This document shows positions 14,986-22,687 of a stretch of DNA of 64,000 bases, one piece after another. The notes under the pieces were generated by a model, which ran no database searches, was not told the origin of the DNA, and was given only the letters and a program-made list of their open reading frames with translations. How positions within the stretch are numbered: position 1 is the stretch's first letter; each line of letters begins with the position of its first letter. Source of the stretch: Bradyrhizobium sp. AT1 (GTDB lineage: Bacteria; Pseudomonadota; Alphaproteobacteria; Rhizobiales; Xanthobacteraceae); contig NZ_JXDL01000001.1 in NCBI RefSeq assembly GCF_001590795.1, positions 4,468,237-4,532,236 on the forward strand, written 5' to 3'. A program made the translations under genes and the position numbers.

Positions 14986-16160
14986 TACGGCTTTCTTTCA
15001 ACCATGGGGATAGAGCGCTGAATCCGACCGCTCGGATCTAACCTTTCGTTCTTCTCGAGTGCGACGGCAAGAATCGCTTCAATTTTTCGCTTCGAAGCCT
15101 GCGAAAGAGGCGACTTCTCGCCAAGATAAAGGCCATATGGGGAAAACGACACGCTCAGCACCGCCGTGATCTTGCTAGGTTCGAGATGGGGCGGAGCCGT
15201 CGCAATGCGAGACCAATAATTTCCCTCTGTAGGCGGCAACGCGAGATGGGACAATCCAGTCCCAGGCTTTGCATTTATCGCGATGCTCAATGCCTTCGGC
15301 TCCTCACGAAGAGAAACGTAGGCGGCACGACCGGGATCGATTACTCGGAACCCGTCGAACTTGAGGAGATCTGCGGCGGCGTCGCCACTCAGGCTCAAAT
15401 GCGCATGACCTACTCCAAATTCGATAAGGGCCTTCCGCCCTTTGACGTACAAGCGTTCGACGAAGTCGACCTGCGCATAAACTCCGCGCGCGGCATCACC
15501 ACGAGCAGGATCGATAAGGACCTCGTACGAGCGGAGGAAATCAACCTCAGCATAAGACTCAGATCGCCCCTCGAACTCACTTCGACGCTTACGACGCGCC
15601 GAAGTAGCTGAATGACCGGCTGTAACCGACGGGTCACGCAGCCGCTGCAACATTCCAACAATATCGTCCGCGAGCAGATCTATTTTTGCGGCTCGTTCAG
15701 CAGGGCTCAACTGCATAAAAGCAACCGCATCAGCTTTAAAGAATTGACGCTCAAATAGACCGTCGTAGACTTCCAATTGCTCGGCTGTCAAAAAATCTTT
15801 CTGTCGTTCGATGGACCTGATCAAGATCGGGGCGACGTATTCACCGACTTCGATTTTGGATTCCACTCTTTCTTCAAAGAATTGGTACTCCCGTCGACAG
15901 AACGTCGACTCGATCCAGCGAGGCGACACTAGAACGATAAAGACGTCCGCGCACGAAAGCGCGGACTCGATCTGCTGATTCCACTTTTCGCCGACGCGGA
16001 TGTTGTTGATATCGCGCCAGATATCGAACCGCGTGTTTAGGAGCTTCGCATTTATGCGACGTTCTAGATCCGTAGCGAAGGCCTCAACTACTCCCGGGTC
16101 AGTCTCGGCATCGTGCCGGCAATATGAGAGAAAGCCGTTGAAGCTCTTGTTTTCGTCCAT
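14985..16160 (-). CDS. TIR-domain protein, candidate NADase/defence protein
   Basis: 391-aa protein. Residues 1-130 are a TIR domain: FNGFLSYCRHD (box 1), FDIWRDINNIRVGEKWN and CADVFIVLVSPRWIESTFCRREY. E91 in FCRREY is in the place of the catalytic Glu of NAD-cleaving TIR domains. About residues 165-190 form a charged linker (ARRKRRSEFEGRS). The C-terminal 200 residues are beta-rich and unrecognised, with a repeated motif YAEVDFL / YAQVDFV near 195-225. Start: ATG 16160 is preferred, although TTG 16169 (with GAAGG upstream) also works. It leads a two-gene unit with the pentapeptide protein, and no membrane segment is seen. Low GC and isolation between core genes suggest horizontal transfer. 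The role in immunity is inferred. Confidence 0.85.
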   Translation of the reverse strand: MDENKSFNGFLSYCRHDAETDPGVVEAFATDLERRINAKLLNTRFDIWRDINNIRVGEKWNQQIESALSCADVFIVLVSPRWIESTFCRREYQFFEERVESKIEVGEYVAPILIRSIERQKDFLTAEQLEVYDGLFERQFFKADAVAFMQLSPAERAAKIDLLADDIVGMLQRLRDPSVTAGHSATSARRKRRSEFEGRSESYAEVDFLRSYEVLIDPARGDAARGVYAQVDFVERLYVKGRKALIEFGVGHAHLSLSGDAAADLLKFDGFRVIDPGRAAYVSLREEPKALSIAINAKPGTGLSHLALPPTEGNYWSRIATAPPHLEPSKITAVLSVSFSPYGLYLGEKSPLSQASKRKIEAILAVALEKNERLDPSGRIQRSIPMVERKP

Positions 16161-16221
16161 CCAACCCAAGCCCCTACCTTCGTTATGGTAGCACGGCGAG
16201 GCTCCATCCTCATACCTTCAA

Positions 16222-16578
16222 ATGGCGTCGTTGTTGTCAATTAGGGCAGCACTCGAGGACCGCAAGAACCTTCGGGGTTCACGGTCGGCCAGGTGCGCCG
16301 TGCCGCTGCTGTCGATAACGCTGGTGATCTTCGGATTCACCTATCTGCTTGCCGAGGCTATCTTCGCAGGCACCGCGCTGGTCGCGACAGAGCTCCTCGT
16401 GCTCGGTCTCGTTCACTGCGACAATTGCTTGTGATCGGCGATTGCGATGGGCCTGTTTGCGACGGGCGTCGCCACCTTCGCCCTGCCAGTCACCGCTCAT
16501 GATCGGCCGTTCGCGGGCCAAATCTCGATCCAGCCGGAGTCGCTGCTCCAGATCATGGCGGAGACAGCGGGAAGTTAG
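16222..16578 (+). pseudogene. Remnant of a DUF4239-like (bestrophin-like) membrane protein
   Basis: One frame reads a hydrophobic C-terminal segment (LLSITLVIFGFTYLLAEAIF), is interrupted by an in-frame TGA at 16432-16434, then continues in the same frame to TAG at 16576 with MGLFATGVATFALPVTAHDR followed by PFAGQISIQPESLL. The combined sequence resembles the C-terminal third of DUF4239 proteins (pattern DRPF-G-I-I--P). The N-terminal two thirds are missing, with the TIR gene promoter region in its place. Most likely a gene truncated near the accessory insert and then decayed. Confidence 0.45.
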
Positions 16579-16600
16579 AGCCCGCCCGCCCCTTCAGGCC

Positions 16601-16921
16601 TTAATAGCAATACCTGGGATCGACCGGGACGTAGCGGCCGTCCAGCCGCTGCATGTAGCAGCCGTGCTGATAGGCATAGTAGCCGGAGCGGCGGCGCTCG
16701 CCTTCGGAGGCGATCGCGGCGCCCGTGCCGGCACCGACGACGGCACCGATTGCGGCTCCGCGGCCTCCACCGAGCGCGCCGCCGAGGATCGCCCCGCCGA
16801 CACCGCCGATGATCGCACCACCGATGGCGTCCTGGGCCGCGGCCTCATACGCCGGCATCGCCATCGCAACCGTCAGACATGCGGCGATTCCAAAACTTGC
16901 AATGTGAAGACCTCGAAGCAT
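16601..16921 (-). CDS. Glycine-zipper exported protein
   Basis: 106-aa protein with a signal peptide (MLRGLHIASFGIAACLTVAMA, cleavage near AAAQ). The core is a glycine zipper (AIGGAIIGGVGGAILGGALG and RGAAIGAVVGAGTGAAI) that can insert into or span a membrane, followed by a Tyr/Arg-rich tail with two cysteines (HGCYMQR and PRYCY). Similar small proteins are common in Bradyrhizobium and are probably envelope components; the function is unknown. ATG 16921 is preceded by AGGGGGG. Confidence 0.8.
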   Translation of the reverse strand: MLRGLHIASFGIAACLTVAMAMPAYEAAAQDAIGGAIIGGVGGAILGGALGGGRGAAIGAVVGAGTGAAIASEGERRRSGYYAYQHGCYMQRLDGRYVPVDPRYCY

Positions 16922-16991
16922 GCTCGCCCCCCTGTGGTGGGAACCGATCATAGCGCCGGAGGCGGGTTCGAACCAGACAAATTGCCTCCTC

Positions 16992-17366
16992 TCACGGCTC
17001 GACCCAGCGCAGCACGGCCTCTGCAGTATCCGCGGGCGTGGTGTTGAAGCAGATCGCGGCCTCAGGGGCGAGGCGGTGGACGAGGTTGAGCACCTTCTCG
17101 AACAGCACGAGGCGCGGCTTCGGTTCGCGCAGGCCGGCACCGATCACGATGCAGTCGAAGCGCTCGTCGCGCAGCGCCGCCGTCACGGCGGCCTCGGCGG
17201 TCTCGTCGAGATCGATCAGGCAGCTGGTGACCTCGAAGCCGAGATCGCGCAGGCGCAGCAGCTGCGCCTCGATGTAGTTGCGCACGAGCTCCGGCGTGAG
17301 CTGCGGGAATGCACTGTAGTCGGCACTGCCGGGTTCGATGCCGATCGCGAGGATGCGCTTGGCCAT
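16992..17366 (-). CDS. Conserved hypothetical protein, 124 aa
   Basis: Small cytoplasmic alpha/beta protein starting MAKRILAIGIEPGSADYSAF. The pattern of a hydrophobic first strand, ELVRNYIEAQLLRLRDLGFEV, and FDCIVIGAGLREPKPRLVLF suggests a Rossmann-like flavodoxin or response-regulator fold without identifiable catalytic residues. AAGGAG precedes ATG 17366. It is divergent from the lysozyme-like gene. No function is proposed. Confidence 0.78.
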   Translation of the reverse strand: MAKRILAIGIEPGSADYSAFPQLTPELVRNYIEAQLLRLRDLGFEVTSCLIDLDETAEAAVTAALRDERFDCIVIGAGLREPKPRLVLFEKVLNLVHRLAPEAAICFNTTPADTAEAVLRWVEP

Positions 17367-17553
17367 GCGGGACTCCTTGCCGGACCGTCGTCTCGCTAAC
17401 GGACGGACGAGCGCGCCGGTTCCCGGGCAGGCCGTCGCTTCCCGACGCTGCCGATTTCCCATCCAGGCTGTAAGCCATTTCACATGCGACGGACCGGCGA
17501 CCTGCCAGATTTACGGGAGATCACGCTGGCGTCACGCCCCGATCGCGCCAGCC

Positions 17554-17601
17554 GATTCACTTGGTGGTTCACTTGGCAGTTCACTTGGCGATTCACTTGG
17601 C
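17554..17601. repeat. Four tandem 12-bp direct repeats
   Basis: Four consecutive copies of a 12-mer, consensus (G/A)(A/G)TTCACTTGGC, at 17554-17565, 17566-17577, 17578-17589 and 17590-17601. Only the first two bases of each unit and the last base of copy 1 vary. The array lies 38 bases before the start of the lysozyme-like gene and 188 bases before the divergent 124-aa gene. It could be a multi-site operator or a slippage-prone array; it is too short and lacks spacers for a CRISPR. Confidence 0.85.
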
Positions 17602-17639
17602 GTGCACGAGATTCGATCATCCATTTGCGGGAGCGGACA

Positions 17640-19034
17640 ATGATTTCATTCGAGAGTTTGAAAGCCGAATATGAGCGGAATTGGGCCAGTCTCGACATCC
17701 GGCCCGGACGCCTCACCGAAGCGAATGCGGTTGCCCGAAAGGCCCTCAACGGCAAGGCGACCTATCAGCAGATCGAGCGATTGACCGGCGTGCCCTGGCA
17801 CTTCACTGCGCTCTGCCACTACCGCGAATCCAATTTCGATTTCGACACCTATCTCGGCAACGGCGAAACACTGCATCGCGCGACCACCATCGTGCCGAAA
17901 GGGCGCGGACCGTTTGCCACCTTCGTGGACGGCGCCGTGGACGCGTTCAGGGTCGAGAACTTCATCGGCGCCCAGGATTGGGGCATCGCGCGGATGCTGT
18001 TCCGGCTCGAAGCGTTCAACGGCTTCGGCTATCACGCCAAGGGCGTCAATTCGCCCTATCTCTATGGCGGCTCGACATTGTACGGGCCACCCGAGGCAAA
18101 GGCCGGAAAGTTCGTGCGCGACCATGTGTTCGACACCAATCACGTCGATTCCCAGCTCGGCACGGCGGTGATCCTGCATGCGATGATGGCGCTGGATTCC
18201 TCGATTGCGCTCGACGGCAGCCCGCAATTCGCCGGCCGCACCGAGCCGGAGGACGATGCGGCCTCGACGGTCATTCTCATGCAGCAGGCGCTCAACAAGC
18301 TCGGCGCCAATCCGCCGCTCGCCGAGGACGGGATCAGCGGAAAGAGGACCAGGGCTGCCGTCTCGCAATTCCAGCAACAAAACGGCTTGAGGGACACCGG
18401 GCTTCTCGACGCCGCCACGGTCGCCGCCATCACGCGCGCGACGCAGCAGACGGGCACAGCCGGGCAGACCGCCGATCTCTCCCACGTCCTGAGCCGGCTG
18501 GAAGATCTCGCGAAAGTGCTGCGGCCGCCTGCCGGCGGCACGACGCTGCCTGCGACGATCCCGGGCAGCGCATTGCCAACCACGACCAACGATCCGATCA
18601 GCCTGTTCGAACGGCTGTTCTCTCTCGTCAACAAGGCGGCCCCGATGCCAGGACCAGTCACAGCGGCCAACCCCGCCCCCGTCGACCAGCTGAAACAGGT
18701 CGTCGACCTGCTCAGCACGCTGCTCAACAAGGACGGCAAGCCCGTGCTCGGCCAGGTCAACGGGGCGCTCGGCGAAACCATCGGCAAGCTGCTCGACGGC
18801 AAGAAGACCGCGCTCGGCATCGGCGGTTCGGTGCTCACCGCGCTGCTGTCGTCGGTGACGGCAAGCCCCAATGCGGGAGGACTTGCCGGGCTGCTCGGGA
18901 CCGTCGTGTCGGCGGTGCCGGGCCTCGGCCAGTTCGCGATGCCGATCTCGCTGGCGCTCGCGGCCTGGGGCGTGCTCGGCAAGATGGAGAAATGGGCGCA
19001 AGGCACCGCACCGCCGCCGAAGCCGACGACGTAG
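17640..19034 (+). CDS. Lysozyme-like protein with peptidoglycan-binding domain
   Basis: 464-aa protein. Residues 1-200 resemble phage-type lysozyme domains: GVPWHFTALCHYRESNFDF carries a candidate catalytic Glu (ESN), followed by HRATTIVPKGRGPF and the conserved KGVNSPYLYGGS. Residues 205-270 are a PG_binding_1 domain (LNKLGANPPLAEDGISGKRT, then AVSQFQQQNGL). The remainder is Ala/Thr/Pro-rich and then a glycine-rich hydrophobic C-terminal segment (AGGLAGLLGTVVSAVPGLGQ) that may associate with membrane. No N-terminal signal peptide is visible, as in many phage endolysin-like proteins. ATG 17640 has GGGAG upstream; an upstream extension would only translate the 12-bp repeats (FTW repeats). Confidence 0.82.
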   Translation: MISFESLKAEYERNWASLDIRPGRLTEANAVARKALNGKATYQQIERLTGVPWHFTALCHYRESNFDFDTYLGNGETLHRATTIVPKGRGPFATFVDGAVDAFRVENFIGAQDWGIARMLFRLEAFNGFGYHAKGVNSPYLYGGSTLYGPPEAKAGKFVRDHVFDTNHVDSQLGTAVILHAMMALDSSIALDGSPQFAGRTEPEDDAASTVILMQQALNKLGANPPLAEDGISGKRTRAAVSQFQQQNGLRDTGLLDAATVAAITRATQQTGTAGQTADLSHVLSRLEDLAKVLRPPAGGTTLPATIPGSALPTTTNDPISLFERLFSLVNKAAPMPGPVTAANPAPVDQLKQVVDLLSTLLNKDGKPVLGQVNGALGETIGKLLDGKKTALGIGGSVLTALLSSVTASPNAGGLAGLLGTVVSAVPGLGQFAMPISLALAAWGVLGKMEKWAQGTAPPPKPTT

Positions 19035-19076
19035 AGCGATGAGATCGTAGTTCGATGCTCGCCACGGAACAGGTGC

Positions 19077-19210
19077 GCCCTCCCCCGCTTGCTGGGGAGG
19101 GTTGGGGAGAGGGTGTCTCCACAACGGGGCAATCCCCAAGAGGAGAAAACCCCCACCCGGCGCTTCGCGCCGACCTCTCCCGCAAGCGGGGAGGTCGCAG
19201 CGAGCTTGCT
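19077..19210. repeat. Intergenic inverted repeat, family C, copy 1
   Basis: Composed of CCCTCCCCCGCTTGCTGGGG and, about 95 bases later, CCTCTCCCGCAAGCGGGGAG, with GGGTTGGGGAGAGGG between. The arms pair with one another and each arm is itself palindromic. It resembles the repeat at 35647-35798. It sits between two convergent genes and may end both transcripts. Confidence 0.65.
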
Positions 19211-19241
19211 GCTCCCTCAGTTCAACTCACGTCGTCCACGC

Positions 19242-19964
19242 CTACTGCCGCAGCATGATCAGGGGATCGGCGGTGTCGGGGACGCGCCGCCATTGCGCGT
19301 TGTCGTCGGCCTCGAACTGCCAGACATCGCCTGATTTCGACATCAGGATGATCTGGCCGCGCTCGAGCCGCCATTGCGTCGGGTTGAACTGCGCGATGGC
19401 CGCGTCGCATTTCGGCTTGAGGAAGACCTGGAAATTGTCCGGGCTCGCCTCGGTGTTGGTCAGCGTCAGCCCGCAGATCGGCTGGCCGTTGCCGCGCACC
19501 ATCGACCAGTCGCCGATCATCTGGTCCATCGACTTGGCCATCGAGCGCGCGGCGGCGAGATCCTGCAGGATGTAGACGCCCTCGCCCTGGCGCAGGCCCT
19601 CGAAGATGCCGGCCTCGACCTCGGTGAAATCGATCACGGATTCACCGGTCGCATCCTGCAAGCGAACGATATCGAGCCCCCTGACGTTCCAGGCGACGAT
19701 GTCCTTGGTGAAAGGCAGCGCGGTCTTGCAGGCGGGTTCGAGCTCCAGCTTGAAGCCCTGGCCCGCGGCGTCGGCCTTCAGGGTGACGACGCAGGTCTTG
19801 CTGCGTTCGGTGGTCGAGAGCTCCCATTGCCCGGGCATCGATTTCTTCAGGGTCGTGGCATCCTGCGCGTGCGCGATGCCGATCGCAGCCAAGTGGGTCG
19901 CGACGGCGCCGATCGCGGCCAAAAAGGCCGCGACGGCGAATGCAACGACCCGAAGAGCTGTCAT
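19242..19964 (-). CDS. Inh/AprI-family protease inhibitor-like exported protein
   Basis: 240-aa exported protein with two tandem domains resembling metalloprotease inhibitors of the Inh/AprI family. The signal peptide is long (AFAVAAFLAAIGAVATHLAA, ending near AHAQ). Domain 1 includes GQWELSTTERSKTCVVTL and the second Cys in LEPACKTALPF; domain 2 has IGDWSMVRGNGQPICGLTL and FLKPKCDAAIAQFNPTQWRL. The family forms an eight-stranded beta barrel with one disulfide and blocks secreted serralysins, but no protease gene is nearby. Start ATG 19964 overlaps the dehydrogenase stop (ATGA), so it is the last gene of that operon. Confidence 0.78.
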   Translation of the reverse strand: MTALRVVAFAVAAFLAAIGAVATHLAAIGIAHAQDATTLKKSMPGQWELSTTERSKTCVVTLKADAAGQGFKLELEPACKTALPFTKDIVAWNVRGLDIVRLQDATGESVIDFTEVEAGIFEGLRQGEGVYILQDLAAARSMAKSMDQMIGDWSMVRGNGQPICGLTLTNTEASPDNFQVFLKPKCDAAIAQFNPTQWRLERGQIILMSKSGDVWQFEADDNAQWRRVPDTADPLIMLRQ

Positions 19965-20953
19965 CAGCGCCCCTTGAACGGCGTTTCGGCGACCGGCGTC
20001 AGCGGCGCCTTGCCTGAGAACCATGACTTGAGGTTGTCGACCACGAGCTGGTCCATCGCGTTGCGCGTCACCACCGAGGCCGAGCCGATATGCGGCAGCA
20101 GCACGACGTTCTGCATGGTCTTGAACTCGTCCGGCACGGTCGGCTCGGCCGCGAACACGTCGAGGCCGGCGGCGAGGATGGTGCCCGATTTCAGCGCCTG
20201 CACCAAAGCCGGCTCGTCGACTACGGAGCCGCGCGCCACGTTGATCAGCACGCCGCGCGGGCCGAGCGCCTTCAGCACCTCGGCATTGATCATCTTGTTC
20301 GTCGCCGCGCCGCCGGGCACGATCACCATCAGCGTGTCGACGGCTTTCGCCATCTCGATCAGATCAGGATAGTGCTTGTAGGAGACGTCCTTGGACGGAT
20401 TGCGCGAGTGATAGACCACCGGCACCAGCGAGGCATCGAGCCGGCGCGCGATGGCCTGGCCGATCCGGCCCATGCCGACGATGCCGACCTTGCGGTCGCG
20501 CAGCGAACCGACGCTGAGCGGATAGTTCTGGGTCTGCCACAGCCCGGAGCGCACGTAGCGGTCGGCCTTGATGAACTCGCGCAGCGTCGAGATCAGCAGA
20601 CCCATCGCGACGTCGGCGACCTCCTCGGTCAGCACGTCGGGCGTGTTGGTGACGATGATGTTGTGCTCGGCGGCGTATTTGGCGTCGATGTGGTCGTAGC
20701 CGACGCCGAAGCTCGCCACCATCTCGATCTTGGGCAGCTGCGACAGCGACTCCTTGTCGGCGCGGACGGTGTGATAGGTCACCGCGACGCCGCGGATCTT
20801 GTCCCGGATCGCCGGCGTCAACCGCTCGAGGTCGCCGCGCGTCTCGGCCTTGTGCACGACGAAATGGTCGGAAAACCCGTTCTCGAGGATCGGCCGCACC
20901 GGCCCATAGATCAGAAGGTCGATCTTTTCGGACGAAATCGAACCGGCAGCCAT
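19964..20953 (-). CDS. D-2-hydroxyacid dehydrogenase (glyoxylate/hydroxypyruvate reductase type)
   Basis: 329-aa cytoplasmic NAD(P)H-dependent enzyme. The Rossmann motif is VGIVGMGRIGQAIARRL near residue 155. The catalytic triad of the family is visible: Arg in NVARGSVVDE, Glu in AAEPTVPDE and His in LPHIGSAS. It probably reduces glyoxylate, hydroxypyruvate or a related 2-oxoacid. It is joined to the ABC permease by ATGA and to the Inh-like gene by ATGA, so its substrate may be linked to the solute imported by the transporter; that link is inference. Confidence 0.9.
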   Translation of the reverse strand: MAAGSISSEKIDLLIYGPVRPILENGFSDHFVVHKAETRGDLERLTPAIRDKIRGVAVTYHTVRADKESLSQLPKIEMVASFGVGYDHIDAKYAAEHNIIVTNTPDVLTEEVADVAMGLLISTLREFIKADRYVRSGLWQTQNYPLSVGSLRDRKVGIVGMGRIGQAIARRLDASLVPVVYHSRNPSKDVSYKHYPDLIEMAKAVDTLMVIVPGGAATNKMINAEVLKALGPRGVLINVARGSVVDEPALVQALKSGTILAAGLDVFAAEPTVPDEFKTMQNVVLLPHIGSASVVTRNAMDQLVVDNLKSWFSGKAPLTPVAETPFKGR

Positions 20954-21771
20954 CAGTTTTCCTTTCCAAGCGCGCTTTCATGCCAGCGCCGTAAAACGAG
21001 GTGGGAAACTACCGCCAGCACCCCATAGATGACAATCCCGGCGAGCGACAACAGCAGCAGGCTTGCGAACATGCGGGGTATGTTCAATCGGTAGCCTGAT
21101 TCCGCGATCCTGTAGGCAAGCCCAGAGCCGGCGCCCGCCGTTCCCGCCGCGATCTCGGCGACGACCGCGCCGATCAGCGACAGGCCGCCGGCGATGCGCA
21201 GGCCGGCCAGAATGTAGGGCAGCGCCGCGGGCAGCTTGAGGAAACGCAGCGCCTGCTGTGGCGAGGCGCCATAGAGCTGGAACAGGCCGGCGAGGTTGCG
21301 ATCGACCGAATTGAGGCCGAGCGTGGTGTTGGACAGCACCGGGAAAAAGGCAACGATGGAGGCACAGACCACCACCGCGGTCTGCTGTTCCAGATAGATC
21401 AGAAGCAGCGGCGCGATCGCGATGACGGGCGTCACCTGCAGGACGATGGCATAAGGGAATAGTGAATACTCCACCCATTTCGACTGGTTGAACAGCAGCG
21501 CCAGCGCGATGCCGCCGATGCTGGCCGCGACGAAGCCTTCGAGCGTGGTCAACAGCGTGGTCGCGAGCGATTGTGACAGCACCGCCCAGTCCTTGATCAG
21601 CGTCAGGATGATGACGGACGGGGCGGGCAGCACGTAAGGCGGGATGTCCTTGAGGCGGACCACCCCTTCCCAGGCGATGAGGCCGGCCGCGAATACGATC
21701 ACGGGCAGCACCAGGCGCCGCGCACGTTGCGCGCCGCGCGGCCTGGACGTGATCGGGACTGGCGCGCTCAT
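20953..21771 (-). CDS. ABC transporter permease, nitrate/sulfonate/NMT1 type
   Basis: 272-aa inner-membrane protein with about six helices. The EAA loop lies near LFQLYGASPQQALRFLKLPAALPY, and the C-terminus carries MFASLLLLSLAGIVIYG as in SsuC/TauC permeases. Start ATG 21771 overlaps the ATPase stop (ATGA). It works with the ATPase at 21768-22583 and the binding protein at 22688-23710. Confidence 0.9.
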   Translation of the reverse strand: MSAPVPITSRPRGAQRARRLVLPVIVFAAGLIAWEGVVRLKDIPPYVLPAPSVIILTLIKDWAVLSQSLATTLLTTLEGFVAASIGGIALALLFNQSKWVEYSLFPYAIVLQVTPVIAIAPLLLIYLEQQTAVVVCASIVAFFPVLSNTTLGLNSVDRNLAGLFQLYGASPQQALRFLKLPAALPYILAGLRIAGGLSLIGAVVAEIAAGTAGAGSGLAYRIAESGYRLNIPRMFASLLLLSLAGIVIYGVLAVVSHLVLRRWHESALGKEN

Positions 21772-22583
21772 AGCAGCGACTGCCCCGAATAGGACGGCGC
21801 CAGCGCGCCCGAGACCTTACGGCAGTAGTCGCCGTAAGCGGTCGACGTGCGAAACGCCTCGCCGCGCGGCTCGACCGTCTCGATGCGGATATCGGCCTGG
21901 ACGCGGCCCGGCCGCGCCGTCATCACCACCACGCGCTGCGACAGATAGACGGATTCGAACACCGAATGGGTGACGAAGATGACGGTCTTGCCGAGGCTGC
22001 GCCACAGCGCGAGCAGATCGTTGTTGAGACGGAAGCGCGTGATCTCGTCGAGCGCGGCGAACGGCTCATCCATCAAAAGGATATCCGGATCGGTGACGAG
22101 TGCACGCGCCAGCGACACCCGCATCTTCATGCCGCCGGAGAGCTCGCGCGGAAAGCTATCCGCGAAATCGGCGAGCCCGACGCTGGCCAGGGCAGCGTCG
22201 GCACGCGCACGCCCTTCCGCCTTCGGAACGCCGCCGAGCTTCAGCGGCAGCCGCACATTCTCGCGCGCACTGGTCCAGGGCATCAAGGTCGGCTCCTGGA
22301 ACACGAAACCGATGCCGTGTCCCGGCTGCACCTCGCCCTCGTGACGCGCCACCCGCACGGTGCCCGACGACGGCGCGCTGAGCCCGGCGATGATCCGCAG
22401 CGCGGTCGACTTGCCGCAACCGGACGGGCCCAGCAGCGAGACGAACTCGCCCTTGCGCACGGCAAGATCGAACGGGCCGAGCGCCATGACGCCGCTGTCA
22501 TAGGTCTTGGTCACGCCGCGCAGGCTGACGGCGAGTGCCGTCAGGCTGGCCTCGACGGCTGATGGCGTTGAGCGCTCTACCAT
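21768..22583 (-). CDS. ABC transporter ATP-binding protein, SsuB/TauB type
   Basis: 271-aa ATPase. Walker A is GPSGCGKST, Q-loop in FVFQEPTLMPW, signature LSGGMKMRVSLARAL (the usual QQ is replaced by MK, as in other NMT1-linked ATPases), Walker B ILLMDEPFAALDE and switch His in FVTHSVFES. ATG 22583 is chosen over the open extension to 22637. Part of the five-gene operon that runs from the binding protein to the Inh-like gene. Confidence 0.92.
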   Translation of the reverse strand: MVERSTPSAVEASLTALAVSLRGVTKTYDSGVMALGPFDLAVRKGEFVSLLGPSGCGKSTALRIIAGLSAPSSGTVRVARHEGEVQPGHGIGFVFQEPTLMPWTSARENVRLPLKLGGVPKAEGRARADAALASVGLADFADSFPRELSGGMKMRVSLARALVTDPDILLMDEPFAALDEITRFRLNNDLLALWRSLGKTVIFVTHSVFESVYLSQRVVVMTARPGRVQADIRIETVEPRGEAFRTSTAYGDYCRKVSGALAPSYSGQSLL

Positions 22584-22619
22584 TGCGCGCCGGTTCTGAT
22601 GAGAATCGGTCGAGCGGCG

Positions 22620-22653
22620 CCCCTCACCTCTCCCCAACGGGGCGAGGTGAGCC
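22620..22653. repeat. Half copy of a family-C-like repeat
   Basis: CCCCTCACCTCTCCCCAACG followed by GGGCGAGGTGAG forms a small imperfect hairpin between the binding-protein gene and the ATPase gene of one operon. The words match those of the longer repeats at 19077 and 35647. It may modulate the ratio of binding protein to ATPase mRNA. Confidence 0.5.
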
Positions 22654-22687
22654 CCAGCCGCACCGGTGTGCCCAATTCCAGCATGCG

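Noticed and set aside
13807..16160. Thoeris system
   Set aside because: A TIR gene is present but no ThsA with SIR2/SLOG domains; the partner is a pentapeptide/ART-like protein.
13800..16600. Insertion sequence or integrative element
   Set aside because: No transposase, integrase, terminal inverted repeats or tRNA target was seen at the insert borders.
17554..17601. CRISPR array
   Set aside because: Units are 12 bp with no spacers and no cas genes nearby.
17484..17639. N-terminal extension of the lysozyme-like protein
   Set aside because: It would only translate the 12-bp repeats as FTW repeats; ATG 17640 has a proper ribosome site.
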